64,000 nucleotides of DNA from Epiperipatus broadwayi (GCA_028023455.1 JAQFVV010012395.1:9980154-10044153), one strand, 5' to 3'. Numbered from the stretch's first letter, positions 1-11,388 are shown. The notes: generated by a model from the letters alone, not told the origin. Program-made: numbers and translations.

Positions 1-139
1 TGAAAGATAAAATGGTGTGATTATTTTGTAATATAATGTTAACAAGTTTTAAAAAACCCAATGCAAATTAATATTATTTAACTCATAAGAAACATAAATA
101 TACCAAATTATTAAGGGAATTATTAAGGGAAGGATCATC

Positions 140-1063
140 AAACTACACTGCAAACATTGAAAAAAGAAAAATGGCATCAACAGACAAATTTTAGTGCTTT
201 TATAAAGAAGTATATTACTGCAGTTGATATTACGTACAAAATAGCTCATATACTAGGGGAAAGGGGCAAACCATTAAGTGGTGTAGAAATAATTAAAAAA
301 TGTATTGTTGAAGCAGTAGCCTGTTTAGATCCAGAAAAAGTTGATAAATACAAAGAATTACTTTTTTCAAGAACAACTATAACTGATAGATAACATGAAT
401 TAGCTCAAAATGTGACAGAAAGACTTTTGCAAAATAATTGAAAATAAAGATATATGTTTTTCAATAGCTTTAGATGAAAGCCCTGATAAAACTGATTCGG
501 CTCCAGTTTTATATTTTATTTGTGCAATAACTAAAGATTTTTATTGTTATGAAGAACTACTTGCATTGGGTGCACAACTTACAAAAATGATATTATTAAC
601 AACTTTAAAGAAATATAACATCAATCAGAACTAAATATTAATAATCTGGTCAATGCATGCACCAAAGATGCACCTTCCGTGAGAGACAAGTGAAAAGATT
701 TCCTTTCTTTGTTAAAAAAGAAAAAATTCAAATTTGAAGAAGTTAATATCATTCCATTGTATATTGCATCAATAACAACTTTGTGTAATTCAACTATTTT
801 ACATGATGCTATAGATAAAGTTATCACAATTGTTATCTTTATTTGAGTGAATGCAGTGCATCATGGGGAATTCTGAAATATGATTATGTTAAATGACAAA
901 ACATATAGTGTTGATTTACCCTTTTATTACAAAGTTCACTGGTTATTGAGGAGACAAATTTTGACTAAAGTTTTAACTTTACAAGAACAAATTTTAACAT
1001 TTTACAAAGAACAAGAAAAACCATGTGAATTATCAGTTCTGTAACCCCATATGGTTTAGTGCA
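140..1063 (+). pseudogene. Decayed hAT transposase, GTF2IRD2/ZBED-like
   Basis: Relic of a hAT (Charlie-like) transposase of the kind domesticated in GTF2IRD2 and ZBED proteins. The best open piece is 78 codons at 157-393, reading GKPLSGVEIIKKCIVEAV and then CLDPEKV, SRTTITDR, which matches the region just before the RNase H-like catalytic core. After a stop, homology continues in shifted frames: HELAQNVTERL, then TDSAPVLYFICAITKDF and CYEELLALG near 495-570, then NLVNACTKDAPSVRD near 640-690, and VHWLLRRQILTKVL near 930-980. Several frameshifts and stops make it non-functional. The zinc-finger N-terminus and the C-terminal dimerisation domain are not recognisable. Terminal inverted repeats were not found, and the 5' end may lie close to the window edge. 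Family assignment is by remembered motif order. Confidence 0.75.
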
Positions 1064-1387
1064 AAGGTTTTTGTATCATAGTTCTATCTTTTGTCACTTG
1101 GTGGTGCTCAAACTTTGCTTGAACTCCTAAACAATTAACAAATTGATCTCTTTATAAGATATATAGATAATATCATCTGATTAACTGAAAAAGTTTTAAC
1201 TATATGAAAAAAGAAATCACCCCCCTATTTGGATTTAAATTCTAAATAATACAAATTTACACTAATTACTATATCCACAAGAGTTTTTGAGATAGGCATT
1301 TGTTTATTTATTTAAAAATCCAGCAATCCTAACTATAAAACTAAATAAAAAGGCAGAGGATAATAAGTGTTAGATGAGTTTTGTGAC
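1064..1387. other. AT-rich spacer, nothing recognised
   Basis: Non-coding in all frames. It may contain eroded 3' sequence of the hAT relic upstream. Confidence 0.5.
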
Positions 1388-1765
1388 TATATATCTTATT
1401 AAATAATCACTATTTTCTTACACCTTTAAGTAAATAATATTTATTATTATAATAATAATTTTGACTGTTCCTCACAGTCTTCTTCAGATCTTAATTTATT
1501 TCTTTATCTTTCCCTTTTCACCATAAAATAAAATGGTGGAAAGGGAAAGGTAGAGGAATAGATTGAGATCTGAAGAAGACTGTGAGGAACAGTTGAAACA
1601 GCTACTATAATAATAAACATTATTTTATGATGGAAAGAAAAAGGTAGATGAATAGATTAAGATCTGAAGAAAACCATGAGGAACAGTTGAAACTGTTACT
1701 ATAATAATAAACATTTTCTTAAAGGTGCAAGAAGATGGTGATTATTTAATAAGATATATAGTTGT
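1388..1765. repeat. Fold-back repeat with internal 95-bp duplication
   Basis: The left arm (about 1388-1522) is the reverse complement of the right side (about 1533-1765); both ends carry TATATCTTATTAAATAATCA in opposite orientation. The right side is partly duplicated: a block starting AGGTAGA at 1547 recurs near 1642. Each right-hand copy contains CTGAAGA followed by a hairpin and GAAAC (first copy about 1570-1606; stem GACTGT/ACAGTT, loop GAGGA), which resembles part of a hammerhead ribozyme core. Stems I and III are not convincing here. Confidence 0.75.
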
Positions 1766-2724
1766 ATATGAATAAACAAAATTTTTGAAGAGTAAAAAGG
1801 AAGAAGTATATATCCTAATTATATGAGTTTTGTGATGACTATAACAAATCAATTTATGCACTGCATCAGTGAAAATATGTCTGATAACGAACTCTCTCCC
1901 CAAATAGCTTATAGAGTTATCTCTGAATAAGTGGTGGCATTTCTGGATTCTAGTTTGTGACATGAAATGTGATGATGTGTTTTTTACTTCAACCCATGTT
2001 GGAACAACATGCCACATTATATGTTGTTTTTAATTGGAAAACAGTATTAAAACTTTTGAAATGATTTAAACTGTGTATGGCAGTAAAGCAATAAATCACA
2101 AGAGTATTTAACAGGAAGAGCATTGAAGATTATTTATGAAAGTATGAAACATACTGTTATATTTCATGTGGTCCAGACACATTAGAATCTTAAAACTTTT
2201 CTGGAGAATAGCTAAACTATGTTTCTATATAACACATATGTTTAGAATTGGTGCTGAAGTTATTTTGGAGAACTAGTTACAACTGCAAACACACATACAT
2301 GCATTATCTGCTTGTCCTGTAGTCCATTTGACATCTTGTGATTATGTTCTTTAACCACTTCTGCAGTAGACTTTGTTTTCTAATACTCTTCATTTAAATT
2401 AATTAATTGTATTTTTTCACTGAAATCCACTCCCAACTACATCCTCCTGATGATGTTAAACAATATGTACTAAGGTAATCTAGTAACATAAATAGATAGC
2501 ATGTTCTGCATAAAAAAATTTATATTCAATTTTGATTTATAGAAACTTAAACTTATGGGTTCAATATCATCACATTCAGAAACATATCTTGCCATCATTC
2601 TTGTAGAATATTATTAGGCATTTCTTAAAACGATTTTTTTTATGCATTTATATATGTTTATTTCTCTACACACATATATATATAATATAAAAATAAAATG
2701 TCCATTAATTAAAACAAAATTGTA
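1766..2724. other. AT-rich non-coding stretch
   Basis: No coding, tRNA-like or repeat structure recognised. Only short antisense-type ORFs are present. Confidence 0.5.
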
Positions 2725-3213
2725 ATTACAATAAAAATAATAATAATAACGGTAACAAACTATTATAAACAATCCTTAAATTCGCAGAAGTACTTTCAGT
2801 TAATTTCTTTAACCTGCCTCAACTGCCATTATAATTCAAAAAGAAAACAAAGCGGAAGCAAACGTCATCAATTCAAATTCCAGGAATCTCGTATTTTAAT
2901 GTTAGCACATTGCCTATTTATTTTTGATTTTGAAAATGTGAAAATTCTTCATGAAGAAAAAACCACAATAAAGGAAAAATTAAGGAGGCAATTTTTATAA
3001 ATAGGAATAAAATGCATTTAATAAATAGGCTATCTGCTAACATTAAAATACGAGATTCCTGGAATTTGAATGACGTTTGCTTCCGCTTTGTTTTCTTTTT
3101 GAATTTTAATGGCAGTTGAGGCAGGTTCAAGAAATTAACCGAAAGTACTTCTGTGAATTTAAGAATTGTTTATAATAGTTTGTTACCGTTATTATTATTA
3201 TTTTTATTGTAAT
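2725..3213. repeat. Large fold-back element, ~190-bp arms
   Basis: The outermost bases ATTACAATAAAAATAATAAT (from 2725) recur inverted, ending at 3213. The arms match over most of 2725-2915 and 3023-3213 with few differences, through recognisable blocks such as GGTAACAAACTATTATAAAC and GCGGAAGCAAACGTCA. The spacer of about 110 bp is AT-rich. No ORF or transposase is present. It could be a palindromic MITE or an inverted duplication. A target-site duplication could not be fixed because the flanks are low-complexity. Confidence 0.85.
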
Positions 3214-3384
3214 ATATATATATATGATTAACTTTAATTATAATAACAGTATAAATAAATAATATGTAATATGTTTGTACAAAGATACTTTTGATTAGTT
3301 AAATTACAATCATTGTAAAATGAACTCAATAGACAAGAAACTTGATCCAAACCCATCAGGTGGTGTAAACTAAACACTTATTCC

Positions 3385-4196
3385 AAAGCAAAAATGAAAA
3401 TATTCGGTAGATTGCAATTTATGGATAATAAGAGAATAGCCAAAATAGTATTTAATTGGGTTATAAGTAAAGAACAGCCAACAAGATAGGTGAGAAAGGT
3501 AGTATAGTGTGCAGAAGATTTGGATAAAGACTTTGTCAGTATACTTGTACAAAAGGAGAGATGATTGTGTTAGGAGAATTGTTGAGTGTTATAGTTGCAA
3601 AGAGTAGAATAAAAGAATAGATGTATTAATAAAAAATAGGGAGTTATGAAGTTGGAGAACTAGTATAGACAGTAAAAAAGTTTAAATATATATAGAAATA
3701 AACAGAATATTGGGTGTGAGTTAATTTACAATAATAGCAAAAAGTTTACTGTTTAAGGCTTGAATAGGATTGTTAGCAACAAGGGAATATACACATAAAC
3801 AGAGAAATGTGGGTGATTTATTCTGCAAGTTATGAAAGAAAGGCATAAAAAATAGGAGGCCATTTGTTAATTGAAGCAAATGCTTACAAGTAGAAAGGAT
3901 AGACATAATGAAGTTGTGGGAGAATAAATATAAACAAAGTGATTATAAAGAAAGTGTGTTCTTGGTTTTTATGCTGGGTTTGGAAAAAGATAAGGGGGAT
4001 TTAGATATAAAGACCACAGAGTAGACAAAGATAATGTTGTGGAAATGTGGAACAAGATAGAGAAGAATATGGGAAAAACTCAAGGTAGAGAATGGCAAGA
4101 GAAGGTAACGTGGCCAACAGGTCTCTCGGGGCATCATGGCTGAGAGACTCCTGACTCTGAGAAAGGAGAAGCCATAGTGCCTCGCATCACAATGTT
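3385..4196 (+). mobile_element. LINE-A copy 1, 5'-truncated 3' end
   Basis: The plus strand matches the copies at 54578-56085 (plus) and 40268-42676 (minus). Translation with stops gives MKIFGRLQFMDNKRIAKIVF, then ...NIYRNKQNI and IMKLWENKYKQSDYKES plus LGLEKDKGDLDIK. In copy 3 this is the open C-terminal region that follows a CXXC...H...C zinc-knuckle typical of LINE polyproteins. The endonuclease and reverse transcriptase have been lost by truncation. The 3' end is the conserved GAGAGACTCCTGACTCTG block followed by a short CATCACA-like tail near 4190. Many stops show long decay. Confidence 0.8.
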
Positions 4197-4267
4197 AGTT
4201 GCTAATATTTATTCTTTACCCAAGAAAATCGCCTGATTTTAATTGCAAACTATAAATATATTTAACA

Positions 4268-4302
<35 letters not shown>

Positions 4303-4346
4303 AAATATATATATATATATATATTAGTATATATATTAATGTAAAA

Positions 4347-4392
<46 letters not shown>

Positions 4393-4542
4393 CATTAATA
4401 ATTACTAATCATTTTTAAAATCTTAAATTATTAATCGTTCTTTAACCCAAATATATAGTTTAATTTTACATTAAATATTAAATATATTTATATAATATAG
4501 ATCAATGCATCACTTTTTAACATTTTTATCTCAGTATATTTA
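4197..4542. repeat. AT-rich stretch with three (TA)n tracts
   Basis: (TA)n lies at about 4270-4299, 4308-4323 and 4351-4382. The rest is AT-rich single-copy-looking sequence up to the RTE 3' tail. Confidence 0.85.
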
Positions 4543-7500
4543 TCATCATCATCATCAACCATTATCAATCCACTGCAGGATGAAGATCTCTCCAAGTTTA
4601 ATCCATCTTTTCCGATCTTTAGCTTCTCTTCTCCACATCACCCCTGCACACTTTCTTATTTCATCCATCCATCTCACATGTGGTCTCTTTCTGGGTCTTT
4701 TACAATCTCTTGGAATCCAGTTTAAAATTTCAATTGTCCATCTATTATCATCTCTTCTAGCAATATGTCCAGCCCAACTCCACTTCAATCTTTTAATTTT
4801 TTCAATGAGGTCAGTAACACCTGTTTGTTCTCTTACCCATACATTGCATTTTCGATCTCTTCTTGTTACTCCCAACATGCATCTCTCAATACTTTTTTGA
4901 GTGGTCTGAAGTCTCTGTATTGCTCTTCTATTAAGTGTCCAAGTCTCAGATCCATAAGTAAGAACTGGTAAAACACATTTGTTAAAAACCTTCCTTTTCA
5001 AACACATAGGCATATTTCCTTTTAGAATCAAGTTATTTCTACCAAAAGCACTCCAACCAAGTTTAATTCTATGATTAATTTCTTCCATTATGTTTCCATC
5101 TGTATTAATAATCTGACCAAGGTATTTGTAACTGTTAACTTCTTCTAATTCATCATAATCAATCTTTATTTTCATATTTTGAGCAAATCGATTAAACATT
5201 ACTTTAGTCTTTTTAACATTTATCTTTAGTCCTACTTTCCTACTTTCATCTGATAATTCCTGCAACATATCCTGCAGCTCTGAAGCATTATTTGCAAAAA
5301 CAACTACATCATCTGCGAAATCTAAATGACTTAAATAATCTCCATTTACTTTCACTCTTTTAGTTTCCCATTTTAATCCACAAAATACTTCTTGCAGCAC
5401 TGCTGTAAAACGTTTTGGAGATATGGAGTCACCTTGTCTTACACCTTTCTCAATGTTGACTTTCCCAGTATCATTATGTAATCTAATTGTTGCTGTTGCA
5501 TTTTTATAAATATTCTTCAAAATATGACAATATCCTGGATCTATACCTTGATGATCCAATGCTTTAATCACTGAAGAAATGTTTATAGAATCAAATGCCT
5601 TTTCATAATCTACAAATCCAAAACATAATGACAACTCATATTCATTTGTCCTTTCTATAACTTCTCTCAACACCTGGATATGATCTACTGTACTAAAACC
5701 ACTTTTAAATCCAGCTTGTTCTCTTGGTTGGTGGAAATCCAATGTTCTCTGTAGACGAGTTGTAAGTATCTTGGTAAAAATTTTATATAAAACTGATAAA
5801 AGGCTGATAGGTCTGTAATTTCTAATATCTTCTTTATCACCTTTTTTAAATATTAATATTATTACTGCATTCTTCCAATCATCCGGTACATCTTTATCAT
5901 TTAGACATTTGGTATATAACTTTGCTAAAAAAATTTCTATTTCTTCACCTGCTTCTTTTAATATATCAATTATAATTCCATCATTACCTGGAGCCTTTCC
6001 TTTCTTCATACATTTAATTGTGTATCTCACTTCTTCATTTAAAATTCTGGGCAATTCAGAAGATGTAATAGATATAGGAGGTACTTGTTCTTTATTACTA
6101 TATAATTCTTGATAAAAATCTTCTACCAATTTCATGATGTCATCTCTCTTTTTAGTAACAATTCCCTCTTTTTTTCTTATTGCAGATATAAATTTCCTAC
6201 CAATACCAATATGTTGTTTTACATTCTTAAGACTTTTATTTTCTTCTACAGCTTTCCTTGCTAGTTCACAGTTATACTTTCTTATATCATTTTCAGCTCT
6301 TTTCCGCACCATTTTACAAAATTCGAGATATTCAATTCTTTTTAATGCATCATTTTTGTATATCTTCATATTCCTTCTTTTCTTCATAAATTCTCTAGTC
6401 TCAGTAGAAATTTTATTGGTCAATTGCTGCTTTCTTCTACCAGCTATTTTTGTTGCAGTTTTTAGAAGTGTATCAGTTATTTTCATATTAATTTCATTCA
6501 AATCTGAATCATGTTCAAAATCTACTAATACTTGAAACCGATTTGTAAGTTCTAATTTAAATTCATTAGAATGTTTCTGAAGATTAGGAATATCAACTGT
6601 AAATATTGTTTTTCTTAATAATTTTTGTCTCTCTAGTTTCACATTAACACGTAACTTACACCTTACTAATCGATGATCACTTCCTGTGTTAAATTTATTA
6701 AGAACATTACAATCTTGAAATATGTATTTCCTGTTAGTCAAAATATAATCCAATTCTGCTGTACCTTCATTTGGATGCTTCCATGTCCATTTCCTTTTAA
6801 CATTTTTCTCAAAAAAAGAATTCATAATATAAAGGTTTTTTTTTTCTGCAAACTCCACAAGTCTATGCCCTCTCTAATTTCTATTACCATAACCAAAATT
6901 ACCCACAGCACTTTCATCTTTCATTTGTTTACCAATTCTAGCATTAAAGTCTCCCATAACAATTTTAAAATGTTGTTTACTCTGATCAAAAGCCTTTTGT
7001 TCATCCATATAAAAATCTTCTACTACTTCATCACTATGAGAACTTGTTGGGGCATAAACCTGAATTATCTGCATTTGGTATCTGCTATTAAGTTGTATAA
7101 CTAATCTTGCCACTCTGTCTGATACACCATCAATCTCCACAATATTGTTTTTCCACTTTTTATTTATAATGAATCCTACTCCACTTGTATTTCCAATATT
7201 TGTGCCTTTATAATAGAGTATATGTCCACTTTTTAAATCAATTATCTCTTCACCTTTTTTTCTAACTTCACAAAGTCCAATAATGTCCCATTTAATATAA
7301 GAGAGTTCTTCTTCTAATTCTTGCAATCTTCTTTCACTTGAAAGTGATCTGCAGTTGTAAGTACCTAAATAAAAAGTCATCATCAAATGGCAGCCTGGGT
7401 CCACAATCAGGGGATTCTTAGCACCCTCTGCTTTTGGCCACCAACCGCTGCCTTGGTTGGTGACTTTACAGCCTCCTGGGAATAAGGGCCATGCTTTATT

Positions 7501-7860
7501 TTTGTCTGTCATAATTGTATATATGTATTGGAAAAATATTTATCATTTACACAAACATTCATTCTGCCTTATCAGGCACTGAGAAGAAAGACTATGGTGT
7601 TTCTCAATCTTAAACTCAGAGGTAAAAAGCCAATAAACTCACCACCCTATCTAATGCGTGTTGGTGAGCAGCCCATCCATGTTCGTATACTATATGAATA
7701 ATCACATAGTAATAACAGCTGCAATGACAAGAACGTATGGAGTGGACATTAGGAATTTGCCATGCTCGGTTCCTTTAAGGCCTCCAAGAGGAATCAAAGG
7801 GTCTCCTTTCAGTTAATAGCAAACTCCTTTCTGCAGCCATTTCTTATACATGTGTAGATA
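4543..7860 (-). mobile_element. RTE-clade non-LTR retrotransposon, near full length
   Basis: Minus-strand LINE with a 3' (ATGATG)n-type microsatellite tail at 4543-4557, the usual end of RTE elements, directly after the polyprotein stop. The polyprotein frame runs 7512 to 4555. The sequence from 7513 to about 7860 (minus upstream) is GC-richer than its surroundings and is read as 5' UTR; its exact 5' border is a guess. A 5'-truncated relative of the same family lies at 8575-8785 on plus. Length and retained reading frame make this the youngest-looking autonomous element in the window. Confidence 0.85.
4555..7512 (-). pseudogene. RTE endonuclease-reverse transcriptase ORF, one in-frame stop
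   Basis: About 985 codons in a single frame, interrupted only by TAG at 6874-6876 (codon 213). The N-terminal APE-type endonuclease shows TYNCRS (Asn53), GLCEVR (Glu82), QVYAP (Tyr153), MGDFNARIG (Asp188, Asn190) and, after the stop, GSDHRL (about 278-280), so every catalytic block is present. The reverse transcriptase follows: KGKAPGNDGI, NYRPISLLSVLYKI, FVDYEKAFDSIN (about 634-645), GVRQGDSISP, and FADD (about 732-735) as the catalytic YXDD-type box. The C-terminal part carries YLGQIINTDG, TYGSETWTL, WAGHIARRDDNRWT and RPHVRWMDEIRKCAG, typical of RTE-family ends. The element would nick DNA and copy its RNA at the nick in the nucleus. The single stop suggests a recent loss of function, or a sequencing error. 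The start is the first Met before the endonuclease and could lie elsewhere. Overlapping plus-strand ORFs are shadows. Confidence 0.9.
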
Positions 7861-8371
7861 TAACTCTTAAACTTACGGTCATTAAACATTATTTTTTCAA
7901 ACATACAGCTAAAAAAAAAAAAAATCCCATGATGCATTTGTTAAAACCAAACTTTATTAAGTAGCTCAAGCTATTTGCTTATTCCAATGTCATTCATTAC
8001 AAATCATTATTTTTCAAAATATGATATTGAAGGATTTCACATTCTAGTGGTTAATGCCATGTTCTGCTAAGGTCATGCAGTCTAACGTCAAATCTGCATG
8101 GAACACAGTACTTTTCAGATTGCAGAAGATTCTCAAGGAAATATCAGATTTTTTTTACTTCCATATAGAAGTCCATATCTAATCATTATTGTGCAATTAT
8201 CATTTAGTAAATGAGTATTTAGATAATTTTATTTAGAAAGTTTCACAAGGAAGGATAACAATAAAAACATTCTCAAGTTATAGTAGATTAGTCTGATGAG
8301 TAATATTTTCACCAATTTCCTTTGACAAGGATTATTGGAAAAGTGTTTATTTATATCTGCTTTATCTTTTA

Positions 8372-8373
<2 letters not shown>
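7861..8373. other. Non-coding spacer
   Basis: Contains an A-run at 7910-7923 and otherwise nothing recognised. Confidence 0.5.

Positions 8374-8455
<82 letters not shown>
8374..8455. repeat. (TA)n microsatellite
   Basis: About 40 uninterrupted TA units, the longest pure dinucleotide tract in the window. Confidence 0.98.
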
Positions 8456-8458
<3 letters not shown>

Positions 8459-8574
8459 CAAGACAAAATAATATACAATAAAATAAAACGTTAGAATTGG
8501 TTTTACAATTTTTAATATATTATTACATATATAAATACATATACATGACTAAGAGAACAAACAAGTGTTAATCA

Positions 8575-8785
8575 CATCATTGAAAGGTTAAGCATACTGG
8601 TGTAGAGTTGGATTAGATATATTACTAGAAGAGATGATAATAGATATACAGTTGAAATCTTAAATAGGATTACAAAAGATTGTAAAAGATTTAGAAAGAG
8701 AATGAAATAAGGATTAGAGAAGATGGATTGAAGTTGGGAAAACCATCCTGAAATGGATCGATAATTGTTGAAAATAATGATATAA
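8575..8785 (+). mobile_element. 5'-truncated RTE 3' end
   Basis: The plus-strand translation, with several stops, parallels the last ~80 residues of the RTE at 4555-7512: RDDNRYTVEILNRITKDCKR, then an Arg/Lys-rich block, IREDGLKLG and NGSIIVENN. It is a typical dead-on-arrival 5' truncation of the same family in the opposite orientation. The 3' microsatellite has decayed to AT-rich sequence. Confidence 0.75.
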
Positions 8786-9289
8786 ATAAAATAATTTTAA
8801 ATTGTTTATGACGTAATAACCATTTTGAGAAGCATTTGCAGTTACAATCTAAAACAAAATCTCATTAATATTACTGAGTACTAATATCCTAATGCAAATG
8901 GTCAGCCTTCCATAATTTGATGATATTTGCACTATTAATATTACATCATGTTTATAAAATTTGCTTTTTTATCTATTCTTTCTTTCAACTGTTTTTCCAG
9001 ATACAAAAGTGTCAAAATAAAAAACTTCTACTGCAAATAGTTTAATAATCTCATAGATCTAAATCAATTCTTTGAATAGCATAATTATTTATACAGTAGT
9101 GGTATGTTGATGAACACCATTTTTAATGCATATTTCAACTCACCAATTATATGTAATATTACATTGCTTGAGTCTATCAACAACATTATTTTCATTAAGA
9201 AAAAAACCTGCCAATATTTGGAACTATATTAAATACAGTATTAAAACGAGGAAAAACAGCAGATATACTTTTCTTTCTCCATCTATATA
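8786..9289. other. AT-rich spacer
   Basis: No recognisable coding or repeat content. Confidence 0.5.
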
Positions 9290-9416
9290 TAAACTTATAT
9301 ACATCAAATTTTATATAGGGTATATGAGCACATACTTTCACACAATCCACCACTCTCCACACTATCTCATAAAACTAATACACTTTAACACATCTGTGTT
9401 GAAAAGATAAATAATC

Positions 9417-9460
9417 ACCAATATACATATTTCATGCTAAACCAGCAATCATCAGTTGGT
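9417..9460 (-). ncRNA. Hammerhead ribozyme-like motif, D1 family
   Basis: 44 nt read on minus. Stem I is ACCAA/TTGGT (5 bp). The core is CTGATGA. Stem II is TGCT/AGCA, with a T-T mismatch at the base and loop GGTTT. The core GAA follows, then stem III ATA/TAT with a 2-nt loop TG. The cleavage-site base is A, followed by the 3' strand of stem I. All invariant hammerhead core bases (C3, U4, G5, A6, G8, A9, G12, A13, A14) are present. Such short stem III versions are known from metazoan retrozymes and PLEs, where they cut best as dimers. Function is inferred only. Confidence 0.65.
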
Positions 9461-9802
9461 CCAGATTACCATCTCTACACATATACGCTATAAGTGCTCA
9501 GATATATATTAAGATAGCCAATCCTCATACTTTAATGGACAGGCTTCAATCTAATCCACACTACAAACCAGCAATCATCAGTTGGTCCAGATTACCATCT
9601 CTACATATATACGCTATAAGTGCTCGGATATATATTAAGATAGCCAATCCTCATACTTTAATGGACAGGCTTCAATCTACTCCACACTCCAACTCTTCAA
9701 CTGTGTGGAGTAGATTGAAGCCTTCCATTAAAGTATGAAGATTGGCTATCTTAATATATATCTGAGCACTTATAGCGTATATGTGTAGAGATGGTAATCT
9801 GG

Positions 9803-9846
9803 ACCAACTGATGATTGCTGGTTTAGCATGAAATACGTATATTGGT
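9803..9846 (+). ncRNA. Hammerhead ribozyme-like motif, D1 family (right arm)
   Basis: Inverted partner of the motif at 9417-9460: same stem I (ACCAA/TTGGT), CTGATGA, stem II TGCT/AGCA, GAA and cleavage-site A. Stem III is ATA/TAT with loop CG instead of TG, so the only change falls in the loop and pairing is kept. Confidence 0.65.
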
Positions 9847-10255
9847 GATTATTAATCTTTTCAACATATATGTGTTCAAGTGTATTAGTGTTATGAGATA
9901 GTGTGGAGAGTGGTGGATTGTGTGAAAGTTTGTGCTCATATATCCTATATATTACATATATAGACACAGGTATATATATAATAAGCCTGTATGCTTCAAT
10001 TAATACATCAAATTTTATAACTTTTTAAATTTTTTTACAATGCATCCCTCATTTCAAACTCCATTATGTCACAAATAACCAATAGTGTAAAAATTTAAAT
10101 CAACATCACTCACTACAAATGCATTTTGTAACAATTTTTATTTGCCAGGTGAGCTAAAAGTGTTAATCACATCATGTAAACCGAATGCACTCAATTATTT
10201 AATTCTAAGGCAGTATATAATTTTTTTTCTCCTAAATGTTTCCTATATATGTAAA

Positions 10256-10453
10256 TAGAGAGATTTGAACTCAGTATTTTTCAGTCTATCCTCCACTCTA
10301 TCTCCATCAACCAATAAACATGATTACACACATGCAAAAAAGATATATTATCCCCAATTTACTTATTTTGTACAGAACAAGCACTTGTCAATTGTACCAG
10401 ATTATAGTGTGGAGGGTGAACAGACTGAAAAATTTTGAGTTTAAATCTCTTTA
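10256..10453. repeat. Inverted pair of D1 end segments
   Basis: AGAGATTTGAACTCAG near 10258 recurs inverted as GAGTTTAAATCTCT at 10437-10450. The pairing continues inward through TTTTTCAGTCTATCCTCCACT and its inverted match near 10392-10430. These are the B-box-bearing ends of D1 placed head to head, with about 80 bp between. Confidence 0.65.
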
Positions 10454-10542
10454 TTTATATCAATTACTTAAGTTGAACTTTTTCCCCAAATTTGTATTTC
10501 AATTTTTTCATCAGTTAATTAATCCAGGAAACACGAACTCAC

Positions 10543-10580
10543 CAGCCGGCGCCTTTAACAATATAGCTGACTGCTCAGGT
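10543..10580 (-). other. Candidate 38-nt host exon
   Basis: On minus, a polypyrimidine run ending TCTATCTTTTTCTAG precedes ACCTGAGCAG. The segment ends in CCGGCTG, immediately followed by the near-perfect donor GTGAGT. The segment is about half G+C in a strongly AT-rich neighbourhood. One frame is open throughout, reading PEQSAILLKAPA after one base of a split codon. No family is recognised and no partner exon is visible nearby, so this may be an isolated exon in a very long intron or a chance match. Confidence 0.35.
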
Positions 10581-10639
10581 CTAGAAAAAGATAGATTGAA
10601 TTTATAAAGAAAATCTTTACTTACTACAGTATTAAAGAG

Positions 10640-11388
10640 ATATTAAATTTCTTTCTTAAAGGTAATTTGTTTTTAACATATATTGATTGTAAGTAGATCT
10701 TTCTTGCTAAGAATATAATATTTCAAAAAGTTATGGAGAAGCTCTTTATATATTGAGAGCTACTGAAAAAGAAACTTTTTCCTGTTATAAATAATAAAAT
10801 TATCATTTTTGCAAATAACTTATCTTGCATCAAAATAAAAAAAAAACATTTAATTAACAATTAAATAGAAATAATCAAGTTTATTAGTGATATTAAAAGA
10901 AATGGAATCAAAACTGATCTTTAATTAACAGTAATTAAGTAACTGACTCCGATGAAATGTTACCTGATCCGTATCAATTTATATTAATTATGTAAATTCA
11001 GTAATCGAATCTTCTGTGAAATTCTAAAATACTACAATACTTTACCCACAATTCAATAACTTTTAATGAAGCTTTCTTCAACATATAAGCTTTATTAAGT
11101 TATCATAATAACAGATTAATTGCAGGTTTAATTGCACCATTAAAAAATGTTTAATTACACTAGAATTAAAACTGAGCAGTTAAACAACAGAGATTTCAGA
11201 TGGATTAAGATTCGTATAAAAAACTTTATTTCAGAACGAAATTCCGCGTTTTGTAAATATTATATATACACACAGGGTTGTGATCGTCGTTAGATATCTG
11301 ACAAAATGAAATTTATGCATATTATGGTACTCGAGCTTTCCTGACTTTTGTTTTTCAGATCAAATATTTGCATTACTTTTTCTTAAAG
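10640..11388. other. AT-rich non-coding stretch
   Basis: Nothing recognised. Confidence 0.5.

Larger units (their letters stand above)
9290..9965. repeat. D1 family fold-back with partial tandem duplication
   Basis: The left side (about 9310-9690) is the inverse of the right side (about 9700-9962). Within the left side a ~120-bp block is tandemly duplicated: CAGCAATCATCAGTTGGTCC begins at 9443 and again at 9571, period 128. Other D1 copies lie at 10256-10453, 43175-43525, 46010-46250 and 57740-58000. In the RNA-sense orientation the family carries a hammerhead ribozyme-like block, then a box resembling a pol III B box (GAGTTCAAATCC type) further downstream. Complete ribozyme-like blocks are at 9417-9460 (minus) and 9803-9846 (plus). 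The second tandem unit breaks off inside the stem II loop, so its ribozyme is half missing. Confidence 0.85.

Noticed and set aside
4505-7104. Plus-strand ORFs of 67-143 codons opposite the RTE element
   Set aside because: Shadows of the long minus-strand RTE frame; no motifs of their own.
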